Of a stretch of 64,000 bases of DNA, positions 51,929 to 60,837 are shown in pieces (positions within the stretch are counted from its first letter, which is position 1; each line of letters starts with the position of its first letter). The notes beneath the pieces are model-generated. The model was not told the origin of the DNA. It saw only the letters and a program-made list of their open reading frames with translations, and did no database searches. The DNA is taken from assembly GCF_018613895.1 (NCBI RefSeq), contig NZ_JAGGPH010000009.1, positions 186,001-250,000 of the forward strand, in the 5' to 3' direction. Position numbers and translations under genes: made by a program. Source of the stretch: Curtobacterium sp. ISL-83 (lineage in GTDB: Bacteria > Actinomycetota > Actinomycetes > Actinomycetales > Microbacteriaceae).

Positions 51929-53194
51929 GTGCCGATGCCGCTGACAGTGACCATCGTCGGGCTGAACTACACCCCAGAAGCAACCGGAAACGCGCCTTAC
52001 ACGGGTTCGCTCGCTGAGGGGCTCCAGCAGCGTGGGTGGATGACGCGAGTGATCACTACGTACCCGCATTACCCGTCGTGGCGACTTCCGGAGAGTGGCG
52101 TCGGTTGGGCGAGCTCGTCGGCGGGGACGGGCGTCAGGGTCGATCGGAAGCTTCACTACGTCCCGCGGAATCCCCGTGGCTATCGCCGTCTGATCTCAGA
52201 ACTGTCCTTCGGAGTGCGATCCGTCGTGGCGCGATGGGGGAAACCTGACGTCGTCGTCCTGGTCTCTCCTGGTCTCTTCGCGGCGATGTTCGGGGTGTTG
52301 CGAGCCAAGTGCGGGATCCGGCGCGTTCCGGTGGCGCTCTGGGTGCAGGACATCTACACCCTCGGCATCGAGGAGACTGCCCAGGGCGGCAAGCTGACGG
52401 CGCGCCTCATGCACGCCCTCGAAGGTCGGATCCTGCGCGCGTCTGATCGGGTGGTCGCGATCCACGAAAGATCGGCCGACGTCCTCATGGACCGGCTTCA
52501 CGTCCCTGCGAGCAAGATCGCCGTGGTGAGGAACTGGACGCACTTGCCCGAGATCGAGGTCGTCGACCGTGCCGCCACCCGGGAGGCCCTCGGCTGGAAC
52601 TCCAGCGATGTCGTCGTCCTCCACGCCGGAAACCTGGGTGTCAAGCAGGGGCTCGAGAACGTTGTCGATGCTGCCCGGCTGGCCGATGAGAGGGGAAGTG
52701 CAGTCAGGTTCGTCCTGCTCGGAGGCGGGAGCGAACGGTCGCGCTTGCAGCACGCCGCAGAAGGGATCCGCTCCGTCGAATTCCTCGAGGCGCTTGACGA
52801 GGACCGGTACCAGGCGGCGATGGCCGCGGCGGACATCCTCCTCGTCAACGAGAAGCCCGGCGTTGCCACGATGGCGGTGCCGAGCAAGTTGACCTCGTAC
52901 TTCAGCTCGGGCCGACCGGTGATCGCGGCGACTGACGCAGGAAGCATCACGGAGAGCGAGGTCCTGACCTCGGGCGGAGGTGTGGTTGTCCCTGCGGGGG
53001 ACCCTTCAGCGTTGTTGGAGGGGGCAGAAGCGCTCGGTTCCGATCTGTCCGCCGCGGAACGTCTCGGTGCACGTGGACAGCTCTTCCGGCGCTCGCATCT
53101 GACCGAAGATGCGGCACTAGCGCGTTACGCTCAGGTTCTGACTGCACTTGCCGTCCGGGGGACTGGCTCGAAGCCGACCCCTCGCTCTCGATAG
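51929..53194 (+). CDS. WcaI-like GT4 glycosyltransferase
   Basis: A 421-residue enzyme. [20 protein letters not shown] (about residues 6-25) and [14 protein letters not shown] are close to the N-terminus of WcaI, the colanic acid fucosyl-type transferase. The donor domain shows [18 protein letters not shown], then [21 protein letters not shown] 51929 follows TACGCT by 6 bases, suggesting a leaderless start. It is divergent from the hexapeptide acyltransferase and precedes gmd by 17 bases. Confidence 0.88.
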   Translation: MPMPLTVTIVGLNYTPEATGNAPYTGSLAEGLQQRGWMTRVITTYPHYPSWRLPESGVGWASSSAGTGVRVDRKLHYVPRNPRGYRRLISELSFGVRSVVARWGKPDVVVLVSPGLFAAMFGVLRAKCGIRRVPVALWVQDIYTLGIEETAQGGKLTARLMHALEGRILRASDRVVAIHERSADVLMDRLHVPASKIAVVRNWTHLPEIEVVDRAATREALGWNSSDVVVLHAGNLGVKQGLENVVDAARLADERGSAVRFVLLGGGSERSRLQHAAEGIRSVEFLEALDEDRYQAAMAAADILLVNEKPGVATMAVPSKLTSYFSSGRPVIAATDAGSITESEVLTSGGGVVVPAGDPSALLEGAEALGSDLSAAERLGARGQLFRRSHLTEDAALARYAQVLTALAVRGTGSKPTPRSR

Positions 53195-53211
53195 AAGCTC
53201 TGGGGAATCGA

Positions 53212-54240
53212 TTGACCAAGCGCGCACTCATCACGGGCATCACCGGCCAGGACGGCTCGTACCTGGCCGAGCTGCTCCTCCGCAAGGGGTACGAGGTGCA
53301 CGGGGTGATCCGTCGGGCCTCGACGTTCAACACGTCGCGGATCGACCACCTGTACGTGGACCCGCACAACCCGGACGCCAAGCTGTTCCTGCACTACGGG
53401 GACCTGGGCGACGGTGCGCGGCTCGTGAGCCTGCTCGGCGAGCTGAAGCCCGACGAGGTCTACAACCTGGCGGCGCAGTCGCACGTGCGGGTGTCGTTCG
53501 ACGAGCCGGAACACACCGGTGACGTCACCGGCGTCGGTGCCATGCGCATGCTCGAGGCCGTCCGGATGTCCGGCATCCACACGCGCTTCTACCAGGCGTC
53601 GTCGTCCGAGATGTTCGGTGCGACGCCACCGCCGCAGAACGAGGAGACGCCGTTCTGGCCGCGGTCGCCGTACGGGGCGGCGAAGGTCTACAGCTACTGG
53701 GTCACCCGGAACTACCGCGAGGCGTACGGGATGTTCGCCGTCAACGGGATCCTGTTCAACCACGAGTCGCCCCGACGCGGTGAGACCTTCGTCACGCGCA
53801 AGATCACCCGCGCGGTGGCGCGGATCAAGGCCGGCATCGAGGACCACGTGTACCTCGGGAACCTCGACTCGATCCGCGACTGGGGCTACGCGGCCGAGTA
53901 CGTCGAGGGCATGTGGCGGATGCTGCAGGTCGACGAGCCGGACGACTTCGTGCTCGCCACCGGTGGCGACTTCACCGTGAAGGACTTCCTGTCGACCGCG
54001 TTCTCGCACGCCGGTCTGAACTGGGAGGACCACGTCCGGTTCGACGAACGCTACCTGCGCCCGAGCGAGGTGGACGCCCTGGTCGGCGACGCCTCCAAGG
54101 CGAAGGAGAAGCTCGGCTGGGAGGCGACGGTCGACACCGCCGAACTCGCCCGCATCATGGTCGACGCGGACATCGAAGCGCTCGAGCACGAGGGCAGCCC
54201 CTGGATCGACCGTGTCTCGCTCAAGAGTTGGGAAGCCTGA
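53212..54240 (+). CDS. gmd: GDP-mannose 4,6-dehydratase
   Basis: A 342-residue short-chain dehydrogenase that makes GDP-4-keto-6-deoxymannose. The family marks are complete: [35 protein letters not shown], the catalytic [10 protein letters not shown] and [16 protein letters not shown]. The start is TTG at 53212 with GGGGA 6 bases upstream. GC rises again here to the level of the flanking genome. Its stop overlaps the fcl start by one base. Confidence 0.96.
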   Translation: MTKRALITGITGQDGSYLAELLLRKGYEVHGVIRRASTFNTSRIDHLYVDPHNPDAKLFLHYGDLGDGARLVSLLGELKPDEVYNLAAQSHVRVSFDEPEHTGDVTGVGAMRMLEAVRMSGIHTRFYQASSSEMFGATPPPQNEETPFWPRSPYGAAKVYSYWVTRNYREAYGMFAVNGILFNHESPRRGETFVTRKITRAVARIKAGIEDHVYLGNLDSIRDWGYAAEYVEGMWRMLQVDEPDDFVLATGGDFTVKDFLSTAFSHAGLNWEDHVRFDERYLRPSEVDALVGDASKAKEKLGWEATVDTAELARIMVDADIEALEHEGSPWIDRVSLKSWEA

Positions 54241-55211
54241 TGGCCGACATCGAGTTCACCCCGGGTCCGCTCGACCGGTCCGGTCGCGTCTACGTCGCCG
54301 GCCACCGCGGGCTCGTCGGGTCTGCCGTCTGGCGGAAGCTGGAACAGGAGGGCTTCACCGACCTGGTGGGGCGGAGCTCGAAGGAGCTCGACCTGAAGGA
54401 CCGCGCCGCCGTGTTCGCGTTCTTCGCGGAGCAGCAGCCGCAGTACGTGGTGCTCGCCGCGGCGAAGGTCGGCGGGATCATGGCGAACAACACCTACCCG
54501 CACGACTTCCTGAGCGAGAACCTGCAGATCCAGGTCAACGTCATGGACGCCGCCGTCGAGCAGGGCGTCGAGCGACTCGTGTTCCTCGGGTCCTCGTGCA
54601 TCTACCCGAAGTTCGCCGAGCAGCCGATCCACGAGGACGCGCTCCTCACCGGGCACCTCGAGCCGACGAACGACGCCTACGCGATCGCCAAGATCGCCGG
54701 CATCATGCAGGTCCAGGCCGTCCGTCGACAGCACGGCCTGCCGTGGATCTCCGCGATGCCCACGAACCTGTACGGGCCGGGCGACAACTTCTCGCCCCAG
54801 GGGTCGCACGTCCTGCCGGCACTCATCCGCCGGTACGACGAGGCCGCGCAGTCGGGCGCCGAGCGTGTGGAGAACTGGGGGACCGGCACGCCGCGACGCG
54901 AGTTCCTGCACGTCGACGACATGGCGGCTGCCGTCCTGCACCTGCTGGAGCACTACGACGGCCCCGACCAGGTCAACGTCGGGACGGGTTCCGACGTGAC
55001 GATCAAGGAGATCGCCGAGACCATCGCAGGCATCGTCGGGTTCGAGGGGGAGACCGTCTGGGACACCTCGAAGCCGGACGGCACCCCGCAGAAGCTGCTC
55101 GACGTGTCGAAGCTCGCCGACGCGGGGTGGACGGCCGGGATCGGGCTGGAGGCCGGTTTGCGCACGACGATCGACTGGTACCGCGCACACGTGGACTCGC
55201 TCAGGCAGTGA
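54240..55211 (+). CDS. fcl: GDP-L-fucose synthase
   Basis: A 323-residue epimerase-reductase (WcaG) that turns the Gmd product into GDP-L-fucose with NADPH. Visible motifs are [36 protein letters not shown], the active site [14 protein letters not shown] and YAIAKIAGI (YxxxK), and [18 protein letters not shown]. With gmd it feeds the GT11 fucosyltransferase. No GDP-mannose genes are in the locus, so that precursor must come from elsewhere. Confidence 0.96.
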   Translation: MADIEFTPGPLDRSGRVYVAGHRGLVGSAVWRKLEQEGFTDLVGRSSKELDLKDRAAVFAFFAEQQPQYVVLAAAKVGGIMANNTYPHDFLSENLQIQVNVMDAAVEQGVERLVFLGSSCIYPKFAEQPIHEDALLTGHLEPTNDAYAIAKIAGIMQVQAVRRQHGLPWISAMPTNLYGPGDNFSPQGSHVLPALIRRYDEAAQSGAERVENWGTGTPRREFLHVDDMAAAVLHLLEHYDGPDQVNVGTGSDVTIKEIAETIAGIVGFEGETVWDTSKPDGTPQKLLDVSKLADAGWTAGIGLEAGLRTTIDWYRAHVDSLRQ

Positions 55212-55249
55212 GCAGCCGGATCGAAGACGAGCAGTCCTAGGGTTGACGC

Positions 55250-57070
55250 ATGTCCGACCTGCCCGAGTCGGGACACACTGCAGTACGCCGGGGGTCCAGG
55301 GCCCGGATCGTCCTGTGGGTCGTCCTCGCCATCGTCGTCCTGCTCGTCCTCGCCGTGGCGTGGGTGGGCATCCGTGGGTTGCTCGCCAAACGCGCGCTCG
55401 AGGACTCCGTCGGGTACGTCGGCACCCTCCGGTCCCAGCTGACCGGCGGTGACACCGCCGGCGCGCAGGCGACGGCGAAGCGCCTCGAACGATCGGCCGA
55501 CTCTGCTCGGTCGCTGACAGGGGACCCGGTCTGGGGCGCGGCCGAGTACGTGCCGTTCTTCGGCGCGAACCTCCGCGCGGTCCGGCAGGTGTCGGGTGTC
55601 GTCGACGACATCGCGCGCAACGCCGTCGCCCCGGTGTCCTCGGTGGTCGGGGACTTCGGGAAGAACGCGTTCGCCCCGAAGAACGGGAAGATCGACCTCG
55701 CGCCCATCGAGCGGGCGCAGCCCGCGGTGCAGCGGGCGACGACGACCCTGCAGCGTGCACAGCGCGATGCGGACGGGATCGACACGAGCGGCACCCTGTC
55801 GCCCGTCACCAGCGCGGTGAACCAGCTGCGGAACGCCGCTGCGTCCGCCGCCACCCAGGCGGACTCCGCGAACCGCATCGTGCAGCTCGCCCCGGCCATG
55901 CTCGGGCACGACGGCACCCGGAACTACCTGCTGCTGTTCCAGAACAACGCGGAGCTCCGCGCAGGTGGGGGGATCCCGGGAGCCGTGGCGCGCCTCCAGG
56001 TCGACGACGGTGCCATCCACCTGGCGCAACAGTCGTCGGGTGGCGCGTTCGGGGAGTTCCCGTCCCCGGTGCTGCCGCTGTCCGCGGACACCCGCTCGCT
56101 CTACGGGGACATCACCGGGCAGTACATGCAGGACGTCACCCTCACCCCGCGCTTCGACGTGTCCGCACAGCTCGCCCGCGAGATGTGGAAGCGGAAGTAC
56201 GGCCAGCAGGTCGACGGCGTGCTCACCATGGACCCGGTGACGCTCGGCTACCTGCTCAAGGCGACCGGACCCGTCCAGCTGCCCACCGGCGAGACGTTGT
56301 CGTCCGCCAACGCGGTGCAGCTGCTGCTGAGCGACGCGTACGTGAAGTACCCGGACCCCGCCGTGCAGGACCTGTTCTTCGCCTCGGCCGCGAAGGCGGT
56401 GTTCGACCGCGTGTCCACCGGCGGCTTCGACACCAAGCAGTTCGTCGCGGCGCTCACCGAGGGCGTCAGCGAGGGGCGCCTCAAGCTCTGGAGCGCGTCG
56501 CCCACCGAGCAGCGGCGCATCACCGGGACGGCCATCGCGGGCGAGCTGCCGACCGTGACGACGGCCACGCGGGAGTTCGGCGTGTACCTGAACGACGGCA
56601 CCGGTTCGAAGATGGACTACTACCTCGACCGCACGGTCTCCGTCGGGACGTCCGTGTGCCGGAAGGACGGGCGGCCGACCTCGGTCGTGCAGGTCACGCT
56701 CAAGAACGCCGCACCGGCGGACGCCGCCACGAGCCTGCCCGCGTACGTCACCGGAGGCGGCATGTTCGGCACGATGCCCGGGACCATGAAGACCCTGGTG
56801 GCCGTCTACGCCCCGTCGAACGCCATCTACCTGGGGGCGTCGCAGGACGGCAAGTCGGCGGGCGTGCAGACCACCGCCGACGGTGAGCACCCCGTCGTGC
56901 AACTCCGCACCCTGCTCACCCCCGGGCAGAGCACCACGTTCCGCGTGGCGTTCCTGGGGGATGCGAAGCACGCGAAGGCCGCTGTGCAGGCCGTGACCAC
57001 CCCGGGGGTGCGGCAGTCCGAGGTGCAGCCGCTGTCCTTCGACTGCACGGCTCCGGTCCCCGCGGGCTGA
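55250..57070 (+). CDS. DUF4012 family extracytoplasmic protein
   Basis: A 606-residue protein anchored by one N-terminal helix (about residues 21-44), with a helical region to about 215 and then the DUF4012 domain (LLLFQNNAELRAGGGIPGAV about residue 226, DVSAQLAREMWKRKYGQQVD, VLTMDPVTLGYLLKATG). Proteins of this family are common beside Gram-positive polysaccharide genes and resemble LytR-CpsA-Psr-like ligases in location, but the reaction is unknown. TAGGGT ends 6 bases before the ATG. After the stop the same frame runs on into a Pro/Ala-rich tail. Confidence 0.85.
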   Translation: MSDLPESGHTAVRRGSRARIVLWVVLAIVVLLVLAVAWVGIRGLLAKRALEDSVGYVGTLRSQLTGGDTAGAQATAKRLERSADSARSLTGDPVWGAAEYVPFFGANLRAVRQVSGVVDDIARNAVAPVSSVVGDFGKNAFAPKNGKIDLAPIERAQPAVQRATTTLQRAQRDADGIDTSGTLSPVTSAVNQLRNAAASAATQADSANRIVQLAPAMLGHDGTRNYLLLFQNNAELRAGGGIPGAVARLQVDDGAIHLAQQSSGGAFGEFPSPVLPLSADTRSLYGDITGQYMQDVTLTPRFDVSAQLAREMWKRKYGQQVDGVLTMDPVTLGYLLKATGPVQLPTGETLSSANAVQLLLSDAYVKYPDPAVQDLFFASAAKAVFDRVSTGGFDTKQFVAALTEGVSEGRLKLWSASPTEQRRITGTAIAGELPTVTTATREFGVYLNDGTGSKMDYYLDRTVSVGTSVCRKDGRPTSVVQVTLKNAAPADAATSLPAYVTGGGMFGTMPGTMKTLVAVYAPSNAIYLGASQDGKSAGVQTTADGEHPVVQLRTLLTPGQSTTFRVAFLGDAKHAKAAVQAVTTPGVRQSEVQPLSFDCTAPVPAG

Positions 57071-57157
57071 CGAGCGCCTCTGCCTGCGCCCGCGCCCGCG
57101 CCTGTGCCTGCGCCGCAGCCGGAGCCTCCTGCGCCCGCACCGCCGCCGGAGGGTAGG
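57071..57157 (+). other. In-frame Pro/Ala-rich coding remnant after the DUF4012 stop
   Basis: Reading on in the DUF4012 frame past its TGA gives RAPLPAPAPAPVPAPQPEPP and then APAPPPEG, a typical wall-spanning tail. It could be a lost C-terminus behind a nonsense change, or part of an alternative longer product. Confidence 0.45.
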
Positions 57158-57237
57158 GGTGCGCGCTCGGCGGACGCACGGTCGGCGCGCGTGACGCTCC
57201 GATTTGCGCAAGGGGAGTGGTGCCCCACAACGGGGGG

Positions 57238-57268
57238 TCCCTGCCGGAGCTGCACGGCCGGACAGGGA
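57238..57268 (+). terminator. Terminator hairpin at the end of the polysaccharide locus
   Basis: Arms TCCCTG-CCGG (57238-57247) and CCGG-A-CAGGGA (57258-57268) form a 10-bp stem with one bulged base. Confidence 0.5.
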
Positions 57269-57431
57269 GCGGACAGGTGCTGGTCAGACACGGTCACACC
57301 GCCGGAACCGGCCCGTGGACAGGGCTTTCCACGAGCACAGTGCAACAAACGCCGCCGCTGACCACGTGAGGGCGCCTCGACCCGTGACCGTTCCGTTGCG
57401 CGCTGTTAACACACCCGTTGCAGGAAACATG

Positions 57432-57459
57432 ATGACAACCTGGGAAATCCCGATACATT
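57432..57459 (+). promoter_or_regulatory. Promoter of the small LAFTG protein gene
   Basis: ATGACA and TACATT with a 16-base spacer form a near-consensus housekeeping promoter in an AT-rich stretch. It predicts an untranslated leader of about 100 bases before the ATG at 57571, unusual in this window. Confidence 0.55.
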
Positions 57460-57570
57460 GAGACAACTTCGCAATCGCGCTCGCTACAACCATGGCCTGG
57501 GTGATCGGTTCGCGAAGACGCGGTTTCTGGGTGTCAGGGGCTGACGGATCAGATCACTAGGGGAACTCAC

Positions 57571-58134
57571 ATGAAGAAGCTCATCGTCGCGGTCGTGCTG
57601 GCTGGCGCCGCACTCATCGCCACGCCGGCCGCTGCCAACGCCGCCGGTTACACGCCCGACTCGAACGTCTCTGTCTCCGGCAGCTACGTTGCCGGTGGTG
57701 TCGCCACGGTGAGCTTCACCGATGGTGCGTTCCAGGACAACGAGACGGTCAACGTCCAGGTGACCGGCGCTGGCGCCGTGACCCTCGGTGCGCTGCCGAC
57801 CACGACCGTCTCGAAGGCCTACACGGCTTCCTCGACCGGTTCGCTCGTCGTCCGCGTCACCTTCCCGCAGGGCGCCTCGGGCACCTACAACCTCACCGCC
57901 ACCGGCGCCACCTCCGGCGTCGTCGGCCTCGCCCGCTTCACCATCGCGCCGGCTGACGCCGCTGCGGTCGCCGCGGGCACCGGCTCCGGCACGAACGGCA
58001 CCCTCGCCTTCACGGGTGGCACGATCTCCGCACTCGCCCTCTGGATCGGTGGCGGCGCGATCGTCCTCGGTGGCGGCCTGCTGGTCGTCCGCTCCTCGGT
58101 CCGTCGCCAGCGCGACGACCAGATCGCGGCGTAA
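57571..58134 (+). CDS. Small wall-anchored surface protein, LAFTG signal
   Basis: A 187-residue protein: signal peptide KKLIVAVVLAGAALIATPAA (cut near ANA-AGYT), a single beta-sandwich-like domain (VSVSGSYVAGGVATVSFTDG, then SLVVRVTFPQGASGTYNLTA), a short Gly/Thr spacer, LAFTGG, a membrane helix and SSVRRQRDD. Strong G/C-ending codons, a near-consensus promoter, AGGGGA 6 bases before the ATG and a strong terminator suggest an abundant product. The function is unknown; a surface coat or adhesin subunit is possible. Confidence 0.85.
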   Translation: MKKLIVAVVLAGAALIATPAAANAAGYTPDSNVSVSGSYVAGGVATVSFTDGAFQDNETVNVQVTGAGAVTLGALPTTTVSKAYTASSTGSLVVRVTFPQGASGTYNLTATGATSGVVGLARFTIAPADAAAVAAGTGSGTNGTLAFTGGTISALALWIGGGAIVLGGGLLVVRSSVRRQRDDQIAA

Positions 58135-58148
58135 CGCTCGGATCACCA

Positions 58149-58185
58149 ACGGAACCCCCGGAGCCTCCTGCTCCGGGGGTTCCGT
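58149..58185 (+). terminator. Strong terminator of the LAFTG protein gene
   Basis: A 16-bp perfect stem (58149-58164 and 58170-58185) with a 5-base loop begins 14 bases after the stop and is followed by CGTT. Confidence 0.85.
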
Positions 58186-58325
58186 CGTTCCCGGACGGTG
58201 GCTCATGGTCGACGGAAGGGCTGCGTGATGCGACGGGAACTCCTGCTGCACCGAGACGGGTCCGGTTCACGACTCGCCGACGAGGGGCAGGGCTGGCAGG
58301 CGGTCAGGCAAGCCGGCGTGTTCCG

Positions 58326-58871
58326 TCAGCGCGTCGCCCGGCGTCGTGCTGCCCAGCCCAGCGCCACGATGCCGATGACGGCCCCGAGCGTCGCCCCGAG
58401 GGTGTTCGCCAGGACGTCGTCGATGGTCGCGGTCCGCGCCGGCAGGAACAGCGCCTGTGCCGTCTCGATCGCCGTGCTGAGGACCAGGCCGGCAGCAGCA
58501 CCGGCCCACCACCAGCGGGCGCCCATCAGCAGCACGACGAGCAGCCCGAGCGGCAGGAAGAACGCCACGTTCGACAACGACTCGACGGTGGCGTAGTCGA
58601 CCCAGGGCGGGGCGCCGTGCCGCTGTGCCGCCGCGATCACCCTGGTCAACAACGGGTCCACCCCGGCGTCGACCGGGCTGCCCCAGAGCCCGATGAACAG
58701 GACCGCGACGATGTAGACGACGCCGATCCCGACCGCGATGCGGCGGCTCCGGCCGGTGGCGTGCGCGCTCGTCGCGCCGCGTCGACGCGCGGCGTGGGAC
58801 CAACCGGTCCCGCGCACGACCGCAGCGCGGATCGTGCTCCGCACGCCCCGGTCTTCGTCCTCGTCCCGCAC
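58326..58871 (-). CDS. VanZ-family membrane protein
   Basis: A 181-residue protein with four helices after a basic N-terminus. The VanZ pattern is visible: ESLSNVAFFLPLGLLVVLLM (helix 2), STAIETAQALFLPARTATID (helix 3 with Glu-Gln and R-x-x-x-x-x-D) and VLANTLGATLGAVIGIVALG. Family members give low-level teicoplanin resistance in enterococci, but the general role is unknown. GTG 58871 has TACCGT 8 bases upstream. The 295-base gap between this gene and the next plus-strand gene shows only a short ACGCC/GGCGT hairpin near 58983. Confidence 0.85.
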   Translation of the reverse strand: MRDEDEDRGVRSTIRAAVVRGTGWSHAARRRGATSAHATGRSRRIAVGIGVVYIVAVLFIGLWGSPVDAGVDPLLTRVIAAAQRHGAPPWVDYATVESLSNVAFFLPLGLLVVLLMGARWWWAGAAAGLVLSTAIETAQALFLPARTATIDDVLANTLGATLGAVIGIVALGWAARRRATR

Positions 58872-59166
58872 GGAAGGTCACGGTAGTGGGTCGCGCCTCC
58901 AGACCGGTCGACAGGTGACGAACCACCGGACGGGAGGCCCGCGTCGCCCCCGCAAGGCGGGCTGCTGTGGGATGGTCGCAAAACGCCACAGGCGTCGGGG
59001 GACGTGTACCCCGAAGCCGGATCGTACCGCCGCGGAAACACTGGGTTCCCGCGTGGATCGCATTGGGGAAGCCCGTGAATCGGCGGGCGTCGCTGGTGGT
59101 GCACCCCGTCGACCCCCTAGCGTTTCGGTGTCAGCAGTTGTACCCCGGAGCGCGAAGGAGAGCGAC

Positions 59167-59496
59167 ATGAGCACCACCGTCAACAACGACACGCCCCTCG
59201 AGGTCACGCTCGACAACGAGACCGTCGACACCATCGCGATCCTCGACGCCGTCGTCGAACTCCCGTCCCGCGCCTCCCGTGCACGGCTGACGTGGACGCA
59301 GGACGAGCCCGGCGAGTGGATCGCGAACTACGGCGCCCACTTCGGCGGCACCGTCGAGAAGCACGACGACCGCTATGTCGCCTCGGACACCTTCGGCCTG
59401 GTGGTCGGCGAGTTCGACTCCCTCGAAGACGCCCAGGCCAACCTGTCCGACCGACTGCACACCATGCTGCCGCCGGTCATCCGACCCGTCGAATGA
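59167..59496 (+). CDS. 109-residue protein of unknown family, first of a tandem pair
   Basis: A small acidic cytosolic protein without signal peptide or membrane helix. Its central block (ARLTWTQDEPGEWIANYGAH, then FGGTVEKHDDRYVASDTFG) and its C-terminal helix (SLEDAQANLSDRLHTMLPPV) recur in the gene at 59675; the two align over their full length without gaps at about 47% identity by hand count. No known family is recognised. The Trp/Tyr/Gly-rich core suggests a small beta-sheet domain with a helix. AAGGAG lies 6 bases before the ATG. Confidence 0.8.
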   Translation: MSTTVNNDTPLEVTLDNETVDTIAILDAVVELPSRASRARLTWTQDEPGEWIANYGAHFGGTVEKHDDRYVASDTFGLVVGEFDSLEDAQANLSDRLHTMLPPVIRPVE

Positions 59497-59559
59497 CGTC
59501 TCGCCGGCACCGACGCCGGCGAGCAACGGCCACACCGGCCGCTCGACAGCACGACACCA

Positions 59560-59612
59560 CGGCTCACCGTTGAGCCGCGCACCACGAGCACGACGCACCA
59601 CGAGCACGACGC
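59560..59612. repeat. Hairpin and 16-bp tandem duplication between the paralogs
   Basis: A hairpin (CGGCTCA and TGAGCCG, 59560-59577) is followed by ACCACGAGCACGACGC twice in direct tandem (59581-59596 and 59597-59612). The hairpin could end the first transcript in part. Confidence 0.6.
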
Positions 59613-59674
59613 AGCACCCACAACAGCACAGCACGGCAGCAGGGGACAGGATCGTCCCACCGAGGAGCAGCACC

Positions 59675-60004
59675 ATGAGCATGACCGACACCCGCCGCCA
59701 GCGGAGCGAAGTGACCCTCGACACCGCCACGATCGAGGTCATCGCCGAGATCGAAGCCGACGTCATCGCCACCGGCCGTCCGACCCGCGCGCACGTTACC
59801 TGGACGAAGGCCGACACCGGACTCTGGGCCGCGAACTACGGCGGCTACTACGGCGGCGTGGTCGACAAGCAGGGCGACCACTACTTCGTGTCCGACACCT
59901 TCGGCCAATACGTCGGCGACTTCCGGACGCTCGAGGAAGCCCAGGACCGCCTCGCGACGCGGCTGCACCAGCTGCTCCCCGACGTGATCTCCACGCTCGA
60001 CTGA
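59675..60004 (+). CDS. 109-residue protein of unknown family, second of a tandem pair
   Basis: It has the same length as its paralog. Shared positions include EVTLD at residues 12-16, TWT, the WxANYGxxxGGxV block, SDTFGxxVGxF, LExAQ and RLHxLLPxVI. It differs mainly in the first 11 residues and the 25-40 region. ATG 59675 begins a product equal in length to the paralog; a second ATG is two codons in. GAGGAG stands about 8 bases before it. Strong conservation of aromatic and Gly residues implies purifying selection on a fold rather than on charge alone. Confidence 0.8.
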   Translation: MSMTDTRRQRSEVTLDTATIEVIAEIEADVIATGRPTRAHVTWTKADTGLWAANYGGYYGGVVDKQGDHYFVSDTFGQYVGDFRTLEEAQDRLATRLHQLLPDVISTLD

Positions 60005-60019
60005 CACCACCGCATCGTC

Positions 60020-60055
60020 ACGCCCCGCCAGGACCCCGGTCCTGCTGCGGGGCGT
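60020..60055. terminator. Bidirectional terminator hairpin
   Basis: A long stem (60020-60028 with 60047-60055, and 60029-60035 with 60038-60044, one 2-base bulge) lies between the second paralog and the convergent SRAP gene. Confidence 0.7.
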
Positions 60056-60070
60056 CGTGCTGTCCGGGCC

Positions 60071-60802
60071 TCAGGCCACGCGTTCGATGAGGTGCGGCCC
60101 CTGGTTCCGGACGCTGTTGACGGCGCGGGACACCTCGTACTGCTCGAGTCCGGCCGCGACCGCGAGCGACTCGTGGTCGAGCAGTGCCAGCAGGTCATCG
60201 GGCTGCAGGTCGCTCCCGAGCCAGTCGTCGTACCCGTCGGGCGTCAGGAACGCCGGCATCCGGTCGTGGACCTCGCCCGGCGCGACGTGGGCGTCGCGGG
60301 TGATGATCGCGAGGGACAGCCGCCACTTGTCCGGATCGCCCTCGGGCTTCGTCGGGTCGGGCCAGGCGCTGACGACGCCGGCCATGGCCAGTGCGCCACC
60401 GGGCTCGTGCACGAAGTGCGGCTCCTTGCCGTCCTCGCGCACCACCCACTCGTAGTACCCCTGCGCGGGGACGATGCACCGGTTCGTCGCGAACGCCCGC
60501 TTGAACATCCCGCTCGAAGCGACCGTCTCGATCCGGGCGTTGATCGGCTTCGGGCGCTGCTTGACGAAGTCCTTCGACCAGCTCGGCACGAAGCCCCAGC
60601 TGATCTGGGGCAGTTCGCGTTCCCCGTGCCGTTGGCGGACTGCGTACACGGGGTCCGTCGGAGCGACGTTCCAGCTCGGGGCGAGGCCGGCGTGCACCTC
60701 TCCGGTGTCCTCGTCGACGTGCTCCGTCCGCACGGCGAGTTCGCCCATCAGCTCGGGGAGCAGGTCAGCAGTGGTGTCGGAGACGACGAACCTTCCACAC
60801 AT
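60071..60802 (-). CDS. SRAP domain protein (YedK/HMCES), abasic-site DNA-protein crosslinker
   Basis: A 243-residue cytosolic protein. Cys2 directly after the initiator Met (MCGRFVVSD) is the residue that crosslinks to abasic sites in single-stranded DNA. Other active-site segments are present: PINARIETVASS (Asn), GYYEWVVREDGKEPHF (Glu) and VHDRMPAFL (His). A start at 60802 is required to expose Cys2. It protects abasic sites at replication forks. The hexamer CACACT lies 6 bases upstream, so a leaderless mRNA is possible. Confidence 0.95.
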   Translation of the reverse strand: MCGRFVVSDTTADLLPELMGELAVRTEHVDEDTGEVHAGLAPSWNVAPTDPVYAVRQRHGERELPQISWGFVPSWSKDFVKQRPKPINARIETVASSGMFKRAFATNRCIVPAQGYYEWVVREDGKEPHFVHEPGGALAMAGVVSAWPDPTKPEGDPDKWRLSLAIITRDAHVAPGEVHDRMPAFLTPDGYDDWLGSDLQPDDLLALLDHESLAVAAGLEQYEVSRAVNSVRNQGPHLIERVA

Positions 60803-60837
60803 GCGCCCAGTGTGCCCGGGTCCACCGACAGGCGTGT

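Noticed and set aside
57104-57361. Separate small Pro-rich gene after the DUF4012 gene
   Set aside because: Its ATG-like start has no ribosome site, it is in the same frame as the DUF4012 gene, and only the first part is Pro/Ala-rich; it is better seen as a continuation.
58198-58596. Plus-strand open frame opposite the VanZ gene
   Set aside because: It runs antisense through VanZ helices, and the composition is that of a shadow frame.
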